From contig JANEZZ010002882.1 of NCBI GenBank assembly GCA_026122225.1, positions 1,922,001 through 1,986,000 of the forward strand: a stretch of DNA of 64,000 nt. Reading direction: 5' to 3'. This DNA comes from Heloderma charlesbogerti (Eukaryota > Chordata > Lepidosauria > Squamata > Helodermatidae). Below the pieces are notes generated by a model that saw nothing but the letters and a program-made list of their open reading frames with translations, was not told the DNA's origin and searched no databases. Shown here in pieces: positions 41,709 through 53,213 of this stretch. Each line of letters starts with the position of its first letter. Within the stretch, counting starts at the first letter, position 1. The position numbers were made by a program, and so were the translations under genes.

Positions 41709-41710
41709 TG
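41668..41710. repeat. (TG)n microsatellite
   Basis: About 20 TG units with one TATG interruption near the end. Confidence 0.95.
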
Positions 41711-42317
41711 AAATAGTGAGGCTAGAGGCTGGGAGGAGGGGGAAATAGCAAGGCAAATGGGTAGATGGGAAAGAGAGAGGCTAGGGCTGGGAAGAAACAG
41801 CAAGGTAAAGAGACTGGAAGGAGAGAAATAACAAGGGTAGAGGCAGGGAGTGGAGAAATGGAAAGACAGTAAAGGGGAAAAGTCTGTGTGAAGAAGAAGA
41901 TTGGGGGAGGGACAGGAAGCAACTTTTTCCTTCTCTTCCCACCCACCAAACAGCTGATCTCTGGCAGGTTCAGGAACAGGAAGGAGAACCTGGCCCCCTA
42001 ATGTTTTTCTAGCTTTGACCCCTGGCTGAAGGTCTCATGATGGGTGCAGCACTGGGAACTGTGGCTCCATGGCCAAAGATCCAGGGCGCACCCAGAACTA
42101 CTTCTGTTGCCCATAGAAGTGGTCCATCATACAATTTCATCACACTGCTGGTTTCCAGCATCAGTCAGCCTGCATCAGTGGTCTAGGAAAGCCACGGAAC
42201 AGGTCGAGAACAGCTGGGACTACAAGCTTTAATTGCTGGGTTAGTAGGGCTGCCACTGGAATAAAGAGATCTTAGCTGATAAATTGTACAGGTGTTAGTC
42301 AATTCATCAATTAGTTC
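41711..42317. other. No gene recognised; purine-rich 41720-41935
   Basis: Over 200 bases of strongly purine-rich plus strand (gagaggctagggctgggaag, ggaaagacagtaaaggggaa). No coding evidence. Confidence 0.45.
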
Positions 42318-42580
42318 TACATATTTATTTATTATTAGCATTTATATACAGCCTTATCTGCCAAAAAGTCATCAAGGTGGTGTGCAACCATTAAAACAAG
42401 AAAACCTTAAACCAGTAAAAAGAACGATAAGCACATTAGAGCTACGTGTTTAAGAAAGCTAAATGGAAAAGATGCGTCTTTATACCCTTTCTAGGGGCAA
42501 TTGTAGTTCTTGAGTGAGCACATGCCACAGTTTGAGGGCAACAAAGGAGAAAGCCTTTCCATGCATGCCCAACAAATGGG
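42318..42580 (-). mobile_element. L2-type LINE 3' end fragment
   Basis: Minus strand; (TTTA/TTATTA)n tail at 42318-42340, cagccttatctgccaaaaag, and ORF-end relic ccacagtttgagggcaacaa-aggagaaagcctttcc. Decayed. Confidence 0.6.
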
Positions 42581-42689
42581 CGTCTGTGAGTCATAGTGCA
42601 TAATATCTGCATAAGAAAAAAAAAGTTCTAAAGAAAAAGGTGTGCGCTGTTCTTAGATGATACACGTATATGTGTCCTTAGGAGGCATC

Positions 42690-42942
42690 TCTCACGCAGA
42701 ATGTTTTAAATTATTCAAAATGTCCCAAATATTTAGTGCAGTTCACATATATCACTTTAATATTCCTTACAACAGCCCTTTAAGGTAGAACAGTACTATT
42801 ATCCCCATATTGTAGATGGAAGACCAAGACTCAGAGAGAATTGCATGCCTAAGTTTACCCTAATGAGTTTCATGGCTCTAAGGTGAGATATTAACTGGGA
42901 ACTCCCAGCTCATCCCTTTCACCACTATGATAAAGCACCTCT
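42690..42942 (-). repeat. MIR-like SINE, old copy
   Basis: Minus strand: gctttatcatagtggtgaaa (head), gttaatatctcaccttagag, ctgagtcttggtcttccatc-tacaatatggggataatagt, ctaccttaaagggctgttgt. The ccatctacaatatggggata block is the most conserved MIR-core motif. Ancient, diverged. Confidence 0.75.
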
Positions 42943-44597
42943 CAGATTAATAGGATTGATTGATGAAGGCATATTTTCGTTGGTGGCACTGCAATTAAAG
43001 GGCACAGTATTTGCCTCCGGTGTGCAACTGTGCTAAGAAAGGGAAAAGAAAATATGAAAATATGCCCTTTCCTTCTGACAATAGGCAGCAGCCGTGGATT
43101 AAATTAGAAGTTATCTCAGCATGCATTGGGTTGATGGTTTGGTAACATGCAGACTGATGTAAACAGAACCAATTCTTTCATCAGTTGACAGCCCACATAA
43201 CAAACCCACTTGTGGCCCACCTGACTGTACAAGCAGCCTCACAGGCACTTGTGCAGGCAATTTTTTTAGGGGCACTACTGAAGAAACACACAACAGGGGC
43301 ACCGAGCCGCTTTGGCGTCGCCCCAAAAAAGAGGCCAAAAAGAGATGGTGCAGATTTGCATAAAATGTGCCTATGCTAATTTATATGTATTTCGAAATAT
43401 ATATTAAGAATATATATTTCTAAAAATATATTTAGAAACAAGAACTATAATTCACACAGAAAGAAAGCACCCTTGTGGGGGAACACCGTGACCAGGTGAC
43501 TTGTATGCCAGCCCAGTCAAGAGACTAGGTGGATGAGTGGCCCTTTGCACTCCCTTCGGATGTTTTTTTACCTTTAAATTGGGCCTGGACTGGACAGTCC
43601 TTCAATCAGAGGACACCTTCAAAGACAGGATTGTCCTCTGTAAAGTAGGACAACCCCACCTTGGGATGCACATCTCTGACTATATCAAAGAGGTGCTTGG
43701 ATGATGAGCGGACATTGTATAGCCTTTGATCCCAGCAACGTATCAGCAACCTACACACTCAGTTAATGCTCAGACCCAGCTTTCTTCACCTAATGATCAC
43801 TCATTCACAAAGAGTTAATTGTGCCAAATTATTCCTCTGTTACTCTTGTGCATTCGTTGAGCAAGAACAGTGTGGCATGTGTGACACTCAAAAGAAGCAG
43901 GGAAGAAAAGGAGGACATGCCCAGTTGAAAACACTGTGGGTAAAGAGGTACATGTGTGAATTACTGACCATCAGTGGTGCAGGTTAGGAGTCTGGGATGT
44001 CAGTCTATCACCGGGGACCACATCCCTCTTACCAGCGTACAGAAAAGTCATTGCAAACAGGAAGTGAGCAGGTCCTCTGCACCCTCATTGATACAGACTT
44101 CATCCAGGAGCTTTTGAAGGAAGTTGAGTGCGGCTGCATAGATGTAAAGCCAAGATGGGACTTAGTACAGAACGTGGGTGATGGAAGTCCAACTGGTGTC
44201 AGACATATTTGTCTAGGCCAGGCTGGTCAGTTGCAGAATTTGAACCCCGAGAGAGTGAGAGAGTGAGAGTCTTTTGGCCTGTATTGAAATGGGTTTCCAG
44301 CAGGAGTTAAGAACTGAAAGAGAATCTTGGGAAAAGATGGTCACAGCAGGAAGATACTTTGATATGTATATATTTTTTATGAATTAGGAAAGCAACTTTT
44401 TGTAACATGAGCCAAGCTGAAGAGTGCAGCAGATGAGGTGAATTTCAGCCAGGTGGCATTTCGCGAGTAAAAATTTGACACCCACCTGATGAAGTTGCCA
44501 AGCGCAAGAAATGCCTTGGAATCCAAAACAAACACTGATGCATTTAGCAGGACATCAAGGTAGAGAGCCCTCCAGACTCAAAAGCACAGCTGATTTC
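42943..44597. other. No gene recognised; AT-rich hairpin at 43394-43420
   Basis: gaaatatata (43394-43403) and tatatatttc (43411-43420) form a perfect 10-bp stem with a 7-base loop. The rest gave no coding or RNA evidence. Confidence 0.4.
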
Positions 44598-44618
44598 TGT
44601 GTGTGTGTGTGTGTGTGT
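44598..44618. repeat. Short (TG)n microsatellite
   Basis: About 10 TG units. Confidence 0.9.
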
Positions 44619-45190
44619 AGAGCATTTTGGGAAGAGCTGCAAAGGCCCACTCCCCAGGGGAGCCTGCCAAGCAATGGTTTTATACGTTGCTTAATGACCC
44701 AGCAAGTTAAACAGTTCTAAGAGTTGGGGGAAATTACACCACAACCTCCAATATTTCACAGACAAAAATAGGGACCCGAGCTCTTATCCCACCACCCAGC
44801 CTCTGTTCTGCATTATTGAAGGCTCTGTCCAGCCCTGATAAAAGTATGCTTTTACTTTGCAACTGCCAGTCTTCTACTAATGAAAACAAAACAGGAAAGT
44901 GTTTTGGTTAAAGATATGCTCCGGAAACATAAATTGACCCACAATATGTTACTAGCAATTCAGAAGAGATCTCAGCAACTGTAGCGTGTGAAACAGAAGG
45001 CTGTGGGCTGCACATCGCCTTAAGCTGGAAACCGCTACACCAGGCATGGGGATCTTATTTCAGCTGGAGGGCCACAGTCACGTTTGGGAGAGATATTGGG
45101 GGCCAAGGACCAGCAGAAGGCTGGGCCATCACAGCCACGACTGGGTGGGTCCAGGGTCCCCAGCCACCTCCCTCCCTCATGCAAACACAC

Positions 45191-45194
<4 letters not shown>
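44619..45194. other. No gene recognised; hAT-like terminus near 45034-45110
   Basis: ccaggcatggggatcttatt-tcagctggagggccac reads like a hAT left end, but no right end was found before the (CA)n array. Confidence 0.35.

Positions 45195-45231
<37 letters not shown>
45195..45231. repeat. (CA)n microsatellite
   Basis: About 18 CA units, uninterrupted. Confidence 0.95.
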
Positions 45232-45232
<1 letters not shown>

Positions 45233-45429
45233 ATTCAGACATTCAGAGAGACACACAGAGGCAGAGCCAGCTCAAGCGGCCATTCCCAGCAAGGAAAGGC
45301 AAGGGCTGTGTAGGACCCCCTTGCGGAGGGGTTTTGGGGAGGGAAAAGGCCTCCACAGGGCAACTTATGAACCTGCCCAGTCAATGAAGTCATCAGAGGG
45401 CATTCTCCTGGTGGTCCTGCATGGACCTA

Positions 45430-45750
45430 TGGCCCAATTGGAGAAAACCCAGAGAAGAGCCTTTGGTGTTATGTCCCCCTTCTTATGGAACTCCCTGCCT
45501 CTGGAGGTCAGGCAGGCACCAACACAGTGTTGTTTCTGGCCCATCCTGAAAGCAGATTTATTTCAGGAAGCCTTCCTCAACCAACCAGTCACGTTTTTAA
45601 CTAGAATTCTGCTTAGAAAAACAAATGAAACAATAATTTTTAACATGGAGTTTTATTGTTTACCACATCTTTGTATTATTGTTCACTGCTGAGAATCTGT
45701 CTAGATGTGGAATTGCATATAAATGATGTCAATAAAATAAATAAATAATA
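45430..45750 (+). mobile_element. L2-type LINE 3' end
   Basis: Encodes RRAFGVMSPFLWNSLPLEVR-QAPT, ILKADLFQEAF (L2 C-terminal motifs RAFSVVAPxLWNSLP and LKTxLFxxAF), then a T-rich 3' UTR and an aataaaataaataaataat tail. The 202-codon frame that ends here starts in unrelated upstream sequence including the (CA)n array and is a chimera. Confidence 0.85.
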
Positions 45751-45780
45751 TGGGCGGTGGGCTGTGAGTTCCCCACCCAT

Positions 45781-45860
45781 GCTGTATACACTTACTTGGG
45801 AGTAAGCCCTATTGAACACAGTGGGACTTACTTCCAAGTGAACACGGAGATGATTGTGCT
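45781..45860. repeat. Short palindromic repeat
   Basis: cacttacttgggagtaagcc / gtgggacttacttccaagtg inverted arms around cctattgaacaca. Same family as 12452-12543. Confidence 0.7.
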
Positions 45861-45879
45861 GTTCGTGTCCATGCACTAA

Positions 45880-45930
45880 GGGCAGCCTTCCAGATGTGCT
45901 GGGACTACAACTTCCATTATCCCAAGCAAG
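45880..45930. repeat. Half copy of TA-type palindromic MITE
   Basis: ggcagccttccagatgtgct-gggactacaacttccattat matches the left arm only. Confidence 0.65.
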
Positions 45931-46391
45931 TATAGCCAAAAGGATTCATCCACTATCTACTTCAAGGCTGAACTTCGAGAGGAGTGGAGGGACTGAACTC
46001 AGAAGAACGACAATTCTAGCAGCTCACACTGAAAAGGACAACAGTGCCTCCCCTTTGACAACACGACTCTCAAAGGCCCAGGATTGCTGCCAAAAATGCA
46101 CGTGGGATAAGCAGGACACTGGAACGACAAGATTATCCCATCCAGCTGCCCTGCTGCCCTGCCCATGACAAGTGCAACGATTCACCCTGCAAACGGCACA
46201 CATTGAAGAGGCTTTGAGGGTATGAAGCCATCAGCGGAGCAACTGCATTTTCGCGGCCGTCGCTGGATGGAAAGGTGCACCGGGGCGCAACACCTCCTGC
46301 CCCTGCAGCTTCACCTCCTCCGTGTTCCTCAAGCATCAGCTCACGGATGCAAATCTGCGGGCGGCGCGCGTGGAGCGTCGCAGGGCTACGC
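45931..46391. other. No gene recognised
   Basis: Moderately GC-rich from 46220 with several CpGs (tttcgcggccgtcgctggat). Frames on both strands without domains. Confidence 0.4.
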
Positions 46392-46406
46392 ACCGCCCTC
46401 TAGTGG
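46392..46406 (-). promoter_or_regulatory. Candidate CTCF binding site
   Basis: The minus-strand 15-mer CCACTAGAGGGCGGT fits the vertebrate CTCF consensus CCASYAGRKGGCRSY at every position. It lies in a locally GC-rich stretch not explained by a repeat that I recognise. CTCF sites occur in intergenic DNA as insulators or loop anchors; occupancy cannot be told from sequence. Confidence 0.55.
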
Positions 46407-47767
46407 GGTGAGGTGGGTCACGATCGCCCATCTTTTGCCGGGGCCTGCTTTTCATTAGCCTGTTCGTGGAAAAGAAATAGATGTCATCTCCAGTCTGAGT
46501 GCATATTGAAATAGGGCCACAATTGGAATCAGCTTTCTATGGCAGAAAGCCTTGGAGGTGATGAATAGTGAGGACGTCCCTGGGCATATACAGAGTGCCT
46601 TTCCACCTGCACGTAGGTGGCAGAGTTTTCAGGCAAGGAAGTATGGCATCCAGGCCTGTTTGAGCCCCTGACACCCGTCCTTTTGAAATTAACCACTTTA
46701 TCCCATCGACAGTGTAATTTGTTACATGTAAAACCACAGTTTGATCCAGAAAAATGTGCTCCAACTGCATTAAGAGGGTTCAAAACTGAGGAAGGTAAGT
46801 GGAGCATTTCATCTCCCAGCTGTTTGGTACCTAGTATACTTTAGGGCAGGACTAAAAGAATAAGCTCATTACACCATAGTGTGAGATCCTGTCAGTCAGG
46901 TTGCCAAACTCAGATGCCTCAATCCCACTCTAAGATACAGACAGAAGAGGCTAGAACAGTAGACCCAAGGGATCAAATCTTCCCCCTCTACCACCCTTAG
47001 TGGCACCCAAAATCTCCCACCTGTTGTGACCACCTTGCCTTGCCATACTGGTTAGCCCGTTTTTGTTCAGAACTATTCCACAAAAGCTAAGACATGGCCG
47101 GAAAACACCCTGGGCTGATGATCAGGATATGGGCCTTCAGTCTCTTTTCAAGAATTTTTAGAGAGGCAACTACCTTGAATTCCAGGGAACTATAATCTCT
47201 GTTTCTCTCTTTAATAAGAGAGGGCGGGCAGGCAGGCAGGAGCCGCACAGAGCTAACATTTCATAACAACCTAAACCTTCCTGGTCACTGAGTCATCCAT
47301 CTCACCATAGACAGAAGGTCTTTGCTCTGATATTGGTAAGGAACAAGAGAGAACTTTAGGGAAATCAAGATAATTTCCAGAACTTCCCTTCTAAGATGTC
47401 AAAGCTACATTCTTCCAACTGGCAGAAGTCCAGAGCATTGAACCTAGAGTATGGTTTTACAAGGAACTAAATACATATAGTATTATTTTAGGCGTTTTAG
47501 AAATAATAATAAAATACATAATCTCATCAGTGAACTCGTAGCAGCACAGCTTTTCCTCCTAAGCTATCTTGAAGGATCTGAGGAAGCAAAGCAGAAATCA
47601 GATTTCACTGAGTGCATTAAACACAGTAGAAATTTGGCACGAGGGGTGTGTTTTTCCATTTAGGAAACTGGCCTGGAGACTGGGGTGGCAATTTTTCAAC
47701 ATGCCACTGTAGCTATGCCTTTGTCAGCAGTTTGATCTGAAGACATCAGCAGGTGAGCACTGGCCCG
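46407..47767. other. No gene recognised
   Basis: Short frames near 46529-46844 on both strands without domains. Nothing else supported. Confidence 0.4.
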
Positions 47768-47925
47768 CCTAGCGTAGGGGATTGTCTGCTCTGGTGATCC
47801 TTCATCTACTGTAGGAAAGGATCCTCAGAACCACTGGAAGTCCTTATAGTGAGAAATGCCAGGGACTGAGCCTGCGACCTTCGGCTGGGAAAGCGCATTC
47901 TCTGCCATGGACCTTTGTCCTCTTC
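47768..47925 (-). repeat. tRNA-derived SINE, degraded
   Basis: Complement contains catggcagagaatgcgcttt (A-box to anticodon region), cagccgaaggtcgcaggctc-agtccctggcattt (B box region decayed) and tccagtggttctgag. Order matches the SINE at 17489-17687; the terminal tail is lost. Confidence 0.6.
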
Positions 47926-47944
47926 CTAAGGTACCACCGATGTA

Positions 47945-49274
47945 CATTTATTCATTCAATTTATATCCCACCTTTCCACCAGCAATGACACTCAAGCAGC
48001 CAACAATAATGAAATCCAAGTGAAAAACAAAATCTCAATTAAAACATAAGAACAAATCCATCAAAACACAATGAAAAACACACGCATACAAAAAATAGAC
48101 AGTACCCAAACAATTTAAACCCCCTTCAGCAACAACCCCAGGCCAGCCTGAAAAAAAAAGGCTTTGCCTGTAGGCAGAAGGATAACAGAGAGCGGGCCAA
48201 TGCAGTCTCCTTCAGCAGGGAGTTCCAGAGCCAGGGAGTGGCCCCAGGGAAGACCCTCTCTCGTGCCTCTGATGGTGGTGGGACTGAGAGAGGGGCCTCT
48301 CCCCTGGAGATCTGGAAAGGGGAGATTCATGTGGGAGAAGGTGGTCTTTCAGGTGGCCTGGTCCCAAGCTGTAGAGGGCTTTGCAGGTCACAACCTGCAC
48401 TTTGAACTGTGCCTGAAACAGACCAATAGCCAGTGAAGTTGTTGGAACAAGGGAGTCGCGTGCTCCCTGTGACCGGCCCCAGTCAACTGGCTACAGCATG
48501 GTGGACCAGTTGACGTTTCTGAACACTTTGTGAAGGCAGGCCCATGCAGAGCATGTCAGCGTAGTCCAAACGGACTGCAACGAATGCTCGTGTGGCCACG
48601 GCCAGATCAGACGTCTCTGGGAACCAGTGCAGTCGGTGCACCAGCCTCAGCTGTGCTAATGCCCTCCTGGCCGCCGTTGAAACCTGGACATCTAAGTTCA
48701 GGCCTGAATCCAGAGCCCTGTTCAGGTGTTCTCTTGGCATGTCCAGTCGAACGCTGATTTCCCAGGGTTCTTAGTCACGTGGCGTGCCTCCAGGGATACA
48801 GGAGACTCTCCTCTTCAGACAGTCACCCTCCACACGTACAAGGCAATGGATGTGGCCATAGAGGGGGCTGGTGTGTTCCCTCTCCTCGTGCATGGATTGA
48901 ACATGGCAAGAGCAGTGGATGCTGGTGGCTCCGATGTCTGCGGGGCAGTGAATCTGCCCCGGGCTTCAGTCAGAACTCTGCAGAGCACCTTACTTAGCTC
49001 CTTTAGAGTCCTGACTGGTTCCGACTGAAACCCAGAGCAGATTCACTGCCCCACTGACATCGGAGCCACCAGCTGCCACTGGCTAAGAGAACACCTGAAC
49101 AGGGCTCAGGAGTGCTCCCAAGCTGTGAGTCTGAGTCTTCAGGGGGCGTGCAGCCCCACCGAGCACAGATGGAGTCCCTGTCCCCTGCTCTGCCTCTCCA
49201 CTGACCAGGAGCACCTCTGTCTTGTCTGTATGAAGCTTCAGTTTGTTCACCATCTTCCAGTCCGTTAATGACAT
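47945..49274 (-). mobile_element. L2-type LINE, degraded, split by a hAT MITE
   Basis: Minus strand, 5' to 3': 49274-49083 encodes SLTDWKMVNKLKLHTDKTEV-LLVSGE (L2 ORF2), interrupted at 48913-49081 by a hAT MITE, resuming with LDSGLNLDVQVSTAARRALA, LRLVHRLHWFPE, VRLDYADMLCMGLPSQSVQK, then TCKALYSLGPGHLKDHL and the 3' UTR with ttatatcccacctttcca (complement) to 47945. Several stops and shifts. A different, older L2 subfamily from the copy at 40377. Confidence 0.8.
48913..49081. mobile_element. hAT-type palindromic MITE with 8-bp target duplication
   Basis: Left arm cagtggatgctggtggctcc-gatgtc, right arm gacatcggagccaccagctg-ccactg; inner arms gcttcagtcagaactctg / ggttccgactgaaaccc. Flanks ggcaagag (48905-48912) and gctaagag (49082-49089) match at 6 of 8. 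Inserted into L2, so younger than it. Same family as 29971-30150. Confidence 0.8.
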
Positions 49275-50365
49275 CAGACGCTGAATTAGAACTAGAATGG
49301 CATCCTTGGATTTAGGTGGAAAAGAGAGGAAGATGTTGTTCTAGCAGCAGAAAAAAAGGGCAGGATCTGTGTCCCAAGGTGCTTACAATCTAAGTGAACA
49401 GTCATGGCAACAGCAGAGGAAAGGAAACTAATGGAGAGGCGATGGTATCAGGGATGAATAAGAGCAAATGCAGTTCCACATTCTTTGTCTTCATTTGTGG
49501 TTTTGTTGGCTAAGCTGGAAAATCCAAAATGCCGCCCCTGTAAACACACACTAAAAAATCCAGGGCAAGTTCCCCAGTGCTGCACGTCTCATTTTGATGA
49601 ATGGGAGCTCTGCAGCATTCTTGCACATATCCCGTTCATTGCAACGGGGTTTGCGCCTCCACTGAACTTGCCCCTGGCTTCTGCCCCAGCTCAGCTGTGC
49701 CTGTCTCCCTTCAGTGGCAACCAGATCCTGACACCAGAGACAATGGCCTCCACCTTGCCTCCTCACAGAGCGAGAATCCAGGAATGGATTCAACTCTCTG
49801 TCAATGCTCAACAGCCTCCTGCCTGCTCTAACGCTCGTGCTGGCAGTTCCAAATTATGCTGTTTATTTTAGCCCGAGGAAAATGGCTTCCACAGAACCAC
49901 TCTTGTGTAAACACAAAAGAGGGGCCCAGATGGCAAACATGTGCGTATAAGCAAGGGGTGCCTTGTGATGGAACACAGACCTCACCAAAAAGACCCCCCC
50001 ACATGCACACGTATGTCTGTCAGGACTTTGGAGTGGACAATTCAAGCCATGGTCTTTGGCAGCTCCCATCTAAAGAGAAGCCCAGGGATTATGCCAACCT
50101 CGTTCAGTCCTCCTGGAAAGTGCTTCTAGCTGTGCTGAGAATTCCAGGGGCATCCATCTGACTTGCAGTTCCCCAGAGCAGGAGGGAGGGAGGGGGAGCT
50201 CCCAGGAGTGATGTTTGGAGTTTTTGGTGTGGCAAACATCCAGCACAGAAGCAGTTGGTTGGTGGGAGGCAGATGGAGAACAGGGCTGGGGGCGGGTGGA
50301 ACGCTCCACATGCGTGCTCCCACTTGTGTCCTTTACAACGAGACTCATGCCAGAGAACTTCACAG
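49275..50365. other. No gene recognised
   Basis: ggtgcttacaatctaa at 49379 recurs in related form near 56860 and 59985 (gcttacgatctaaaa, gcttgcagtctaaaa) and may mark an old LINE or SINE. Frames of up to 128 codons without domains. Confidence 0.35.
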
Positions 50366-50500
50366 GAACAGAAGAACATCAGAAGAGCCCTGCTGGATCA
50401 GACCAAGGGTCCATCTCGTCCAGCTTTCCATTCACACAGTGGCCAACCAGCTGTCGACCAGGAACCTGCAAGCAGGACATGAGTGCAACAGTGCCCAGGA
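50366..50500 (-). mobile_element. CR1-like LINE 3' end
   Basis: Complement of the 3' UTR: agaagagccctgctggatca-gaccaagggtccat, cattcacacagtggccaacc-agctg and caggacatgagtgcaacagt. Only the last ~130 bases are present. Confidence 0.75.
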
Positions 50501-50801
50501 AAACTGACCGCCCTGAGGCAGCTCTCTCCGCCTTCCACTACTGCCACTCTTCTCAATGAAGCATGCACAGGGGAGCATCCTGGAGGATTGTGCCCCATGG
50601 GTCAGCTCCATGTCTCTCCCACCTTGCTGCTCTTAATCCCTTGTTTCCCTCACCCAATGTTAAGATGAGACCCACACCCCGATAACAGCCCATATCCTGA
50701 CTGGAAAAGGTCCTGCCCAACACCAATAGGCTTTAAACATTCCCTTTACATCCAAGAGGACTAGAAACCCTCCCCCTTTAAAAAGCAGAAATACATGGGA
50801 T

Positions 50802-51144
50802 TAGGGATGTCAGAGAATACTCAATGGATTCAAATCAGCTCCGGTTTCTATGAATCTGATCTGTGGATTCCACCATGGGCCAGCTTTTCCAAGGTGCATG
50901 GATTCTGTGGACTTGCAGACCATTTTTCAGTTTGTTTGGGTTTTTTTGCAGACATGCACACTTGCACTAATGCACACCTGCGCGAATGCGCATTTGCGCT
51001 AATATGCATTAGCGCAAGTGGAACACAATTCGTATACATCCATTAAAACACTGATTCCATCAATGAGCGGACAACAGAATGAAACATGGCCGATAATCTG
51101 CAAAACACAGACAGAACAGATGTATCAAAATCTGTACATCCCTC
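50802..51144. mobile_element. hAT-type non-autonomous element with perfect 8-bp target duplication
   Basis: catgggat is present at 50794-50801 and 51145-51152. Ends tagggatgtcagagaat / caaaatctgtacatccctc are inverted (AGGGATGT). The interior has alternating gcgcatttgcgctaatatgc-attagcgcaag with hairpin potential. 343 bp, non-coding. Confidence 0.8.
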
Positions 51145-51152
51145 CATGGGAT

Positions 51153-51630
51153 GTCAAGTGCTGCCTGGTGGGACCTGAACTTTCGGAGTGAGTTTACAGG
51201 CCCATGAATGTGGACAGACTTGCCCACAGCTCAAGATGTCTCTGCTTCACCTCTCTACGAACAAGGCCCTGGTTTCTTTAGGTCCTCTCTCTCTCTCTTT
51301 CTCTCTCGCTGTTCTTTCCAGTGATCTGGGGACGATCAGGGGAAATAAAATATGAGGAGCCCATGTGAAAATACCCTGGCATGCTCTGCCGATTTATGAG
51401 CACATAAACAAAGACTGGAGTTTGCCTTTTATAGATTCAGGCTGCCCCGTGCCAAAGAAATTGAGCTGGTTTTTGCCAAGGTTTGTCGCAAATGCAGGAT
51501 TCAGAAGCATGTGGAGTTGCAACCTCAGTTAAGGTTTATGGAGAGGAAAAAGAATTCAGCATTTTAAGCCTTGGTCCCATGGAGATTTTTCTCCATCATT
51601 TTTTTTTTTACACCCAACCTTTTCGCCCAA
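51153..51630. other. No gene recognised
   Basis: A (CT)n run at 51287-51308 and a T run at 51600. No other feature. Confidence 0.4.
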
Positions 51631-52120
51631 GTGAAACATCCCCAAATGCACACGTTACACTGAAGGACAGCAGGCAAGCTGTCCTGGTGGCCCACTCAGT
51701 CTGTCTGGCCAAAGCAGGCATTTCCCTGGCCCCGGCTCCTGCCTTGGGAGCCAGGTCTCCCCAACCCTCACCCGAGGCTAAACGCTAACATTTAAGTGAA
51801 AGTGAAACATCCCCCATCCACACGGGATACTGAAAGACAGCAGGCAAGCCATCCTGGTGGCCCACTCAGTCTGCCCGGCCAAGCTGGGCTATTCCCAGGC
51901 CCCAGTTCCTGCTGGCAGAGAAAGGTCTCCTGAACCCTAACCCTAATGTGAGGCTTAACGGTAAACTGTACATTCAAAAGAAACATCCCCCATCCACACG
52001 GGATACTGAAAGACAGCAGGCAAGCCCTCCTGGTGGCCCACTCAGTCTGCCTGGCCAAACTAGGCTTTTCCCAGGCCCTGGCTCCTGCCTGGGGAGCCAG
52101 GCCTTCCCAACCAGGTAAAC
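51631..52120. repeat. Three-unit tandem array, period about 171-178 bp
   Basis: Units start at 51631, 51802 and about 51979, each opening with gaaacatcccc and carrying actgaaagacagcaggcaag, tcctggtggcccactcagtc-tg and tcccaggcccc-gctcctgcc. Units 2 and 3 are nearly identical over the first 60 bases; unit 3 is truncated. Unit 2 contains aaccctaaccctaa (51933-51946), a two-unit vertebrate telomere-like motif. Could be a low-copy satellite or minisatellite. The frames of 101-171 codons on both strands here arise from this array. Confidence 0.85.
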
Positions 52121-52166
52121 TGGAAAGCAATAGGCAGTTGCTCAGTTGCACAGGCTCAGGCTTAGC

Positions 52167-52530
52167 CACGGCCGGCGCAAAGGGTAGGCATGGCTGGGCC
52201 TCCGCCATTGGCGCACATCCCAGCAGGGGCCCACCAACAAGATCCCCCTGGAGTCACTTCTCCTCTCCGCCCTTGCCACCTGCCTGCCCCCCTGCCTCCC
52301 GCTGTGGCCCAGACAACGGTGGCAGCGGTGAGGAGGAGGAGGAGATGCCGTGGCTGACTTGCTCCCTGGCTCCCTGCCTGCCAAGCCAGCGAGTGGGAGC
52401 AATGATGGGAAAGAGGAGGAGGGGCGAGAGCGGCTGGTGGCCATGGAAGAGAGGAGGTGGGCTCACCGAGGGAGGGGGCCCATGGGGGGGTTCTTGCCCA
52501 AGAGCCCACAAACACCTGGAGCTGGCCCTG
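52167..52530 (+). mobile_element. GC-rich hAT-like element, copy 2 (most complete)
   Basis: Left end cacggccggcgcaaagggta-ggc, right end cctggagctggccctg. Flanks ggcttagc (52159-52166) and ggctcagc (52531-52538), 7 of 8 matching. Shares internal blocks with 27839-28160 and, inverted, with 54424-54746 and 57801-58153. Terminus CAGGGCCGGC-like. GC-rich, non-coding; overlapping frames on both strands come from composition. Confidence 0.75.
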
Positions 52531-52538
52531 GGCTCAGC

Positions 52539-53213
52539 CATAGGCTGAGTTACAGCAGTGGGCTGTGGGGGCCAGGGGCCGCGCCAATGGCTGCGTGGGG
52601 GTACTTTCTCTCCTCTGTCCCATGCACCCGCTGCCCACCAGTTTTCCTGGAATGTCACCTCAAGTTCTAACATTGTCAGAGGGGAGCAAAACTCTTTACC
52701 TGTCTTTCGCACGCCGTAGGTCACTCCATAAATCACGCCATCCTTCCACCGCATTGTCCCTCTTTTTTCCTAACCTAAATGGTCTCGGAAGGTTTGGGCT
52801 TCGGTGGATGTGGAGATGCTGCGACTCCCGGCCATTTGGCTTGCCCTTTTCCAGCTTCATGGGATCAATGAACAGAGAGTTGCCACTGCATGCATTGTGT
52901 GAGTCTTGGGCCGTTTCTTTCAGAGGCGTTGGGATTAGCGATGTTGCAATGCATGGCAACTCTGCTTTGCTGAGCCGGTTTCAAAACTGAGGCCAGAGAT
53001 AAGAGGATGTCACGCTTAGGCAAGAACTCTGGCATCGCTAAAAGGACACCCACTCGTGAATTTCAGCACTGCTCCAACCTGCAGTTGACATGATGGTCGT
53101 AGCAAGGAGGAAATGATATCCACTTGCATCCATCTATGGAATCAGAAGCACTCCAAGTCGGCAACATAGGCTTCCCTCAAAGCCTTTCCTCAGACTGTGG
53201 GAAAGAGACTACA
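52539..53213. other. No gene recognised
   Basis: A 141-codon plus frame (52565-52990) and minus frames overlap without domain evidence. Confidence 0.4.

Noticed and set aside
51933..51946. Interstitial telomere
   Set aside because: Only two CCCTAA units; kept as a note in the tandem array.
51631..52120. CRISPR-like array
   Set aside because: Long units, no short repeat/spacer pattern, and the genome is vertebrate.
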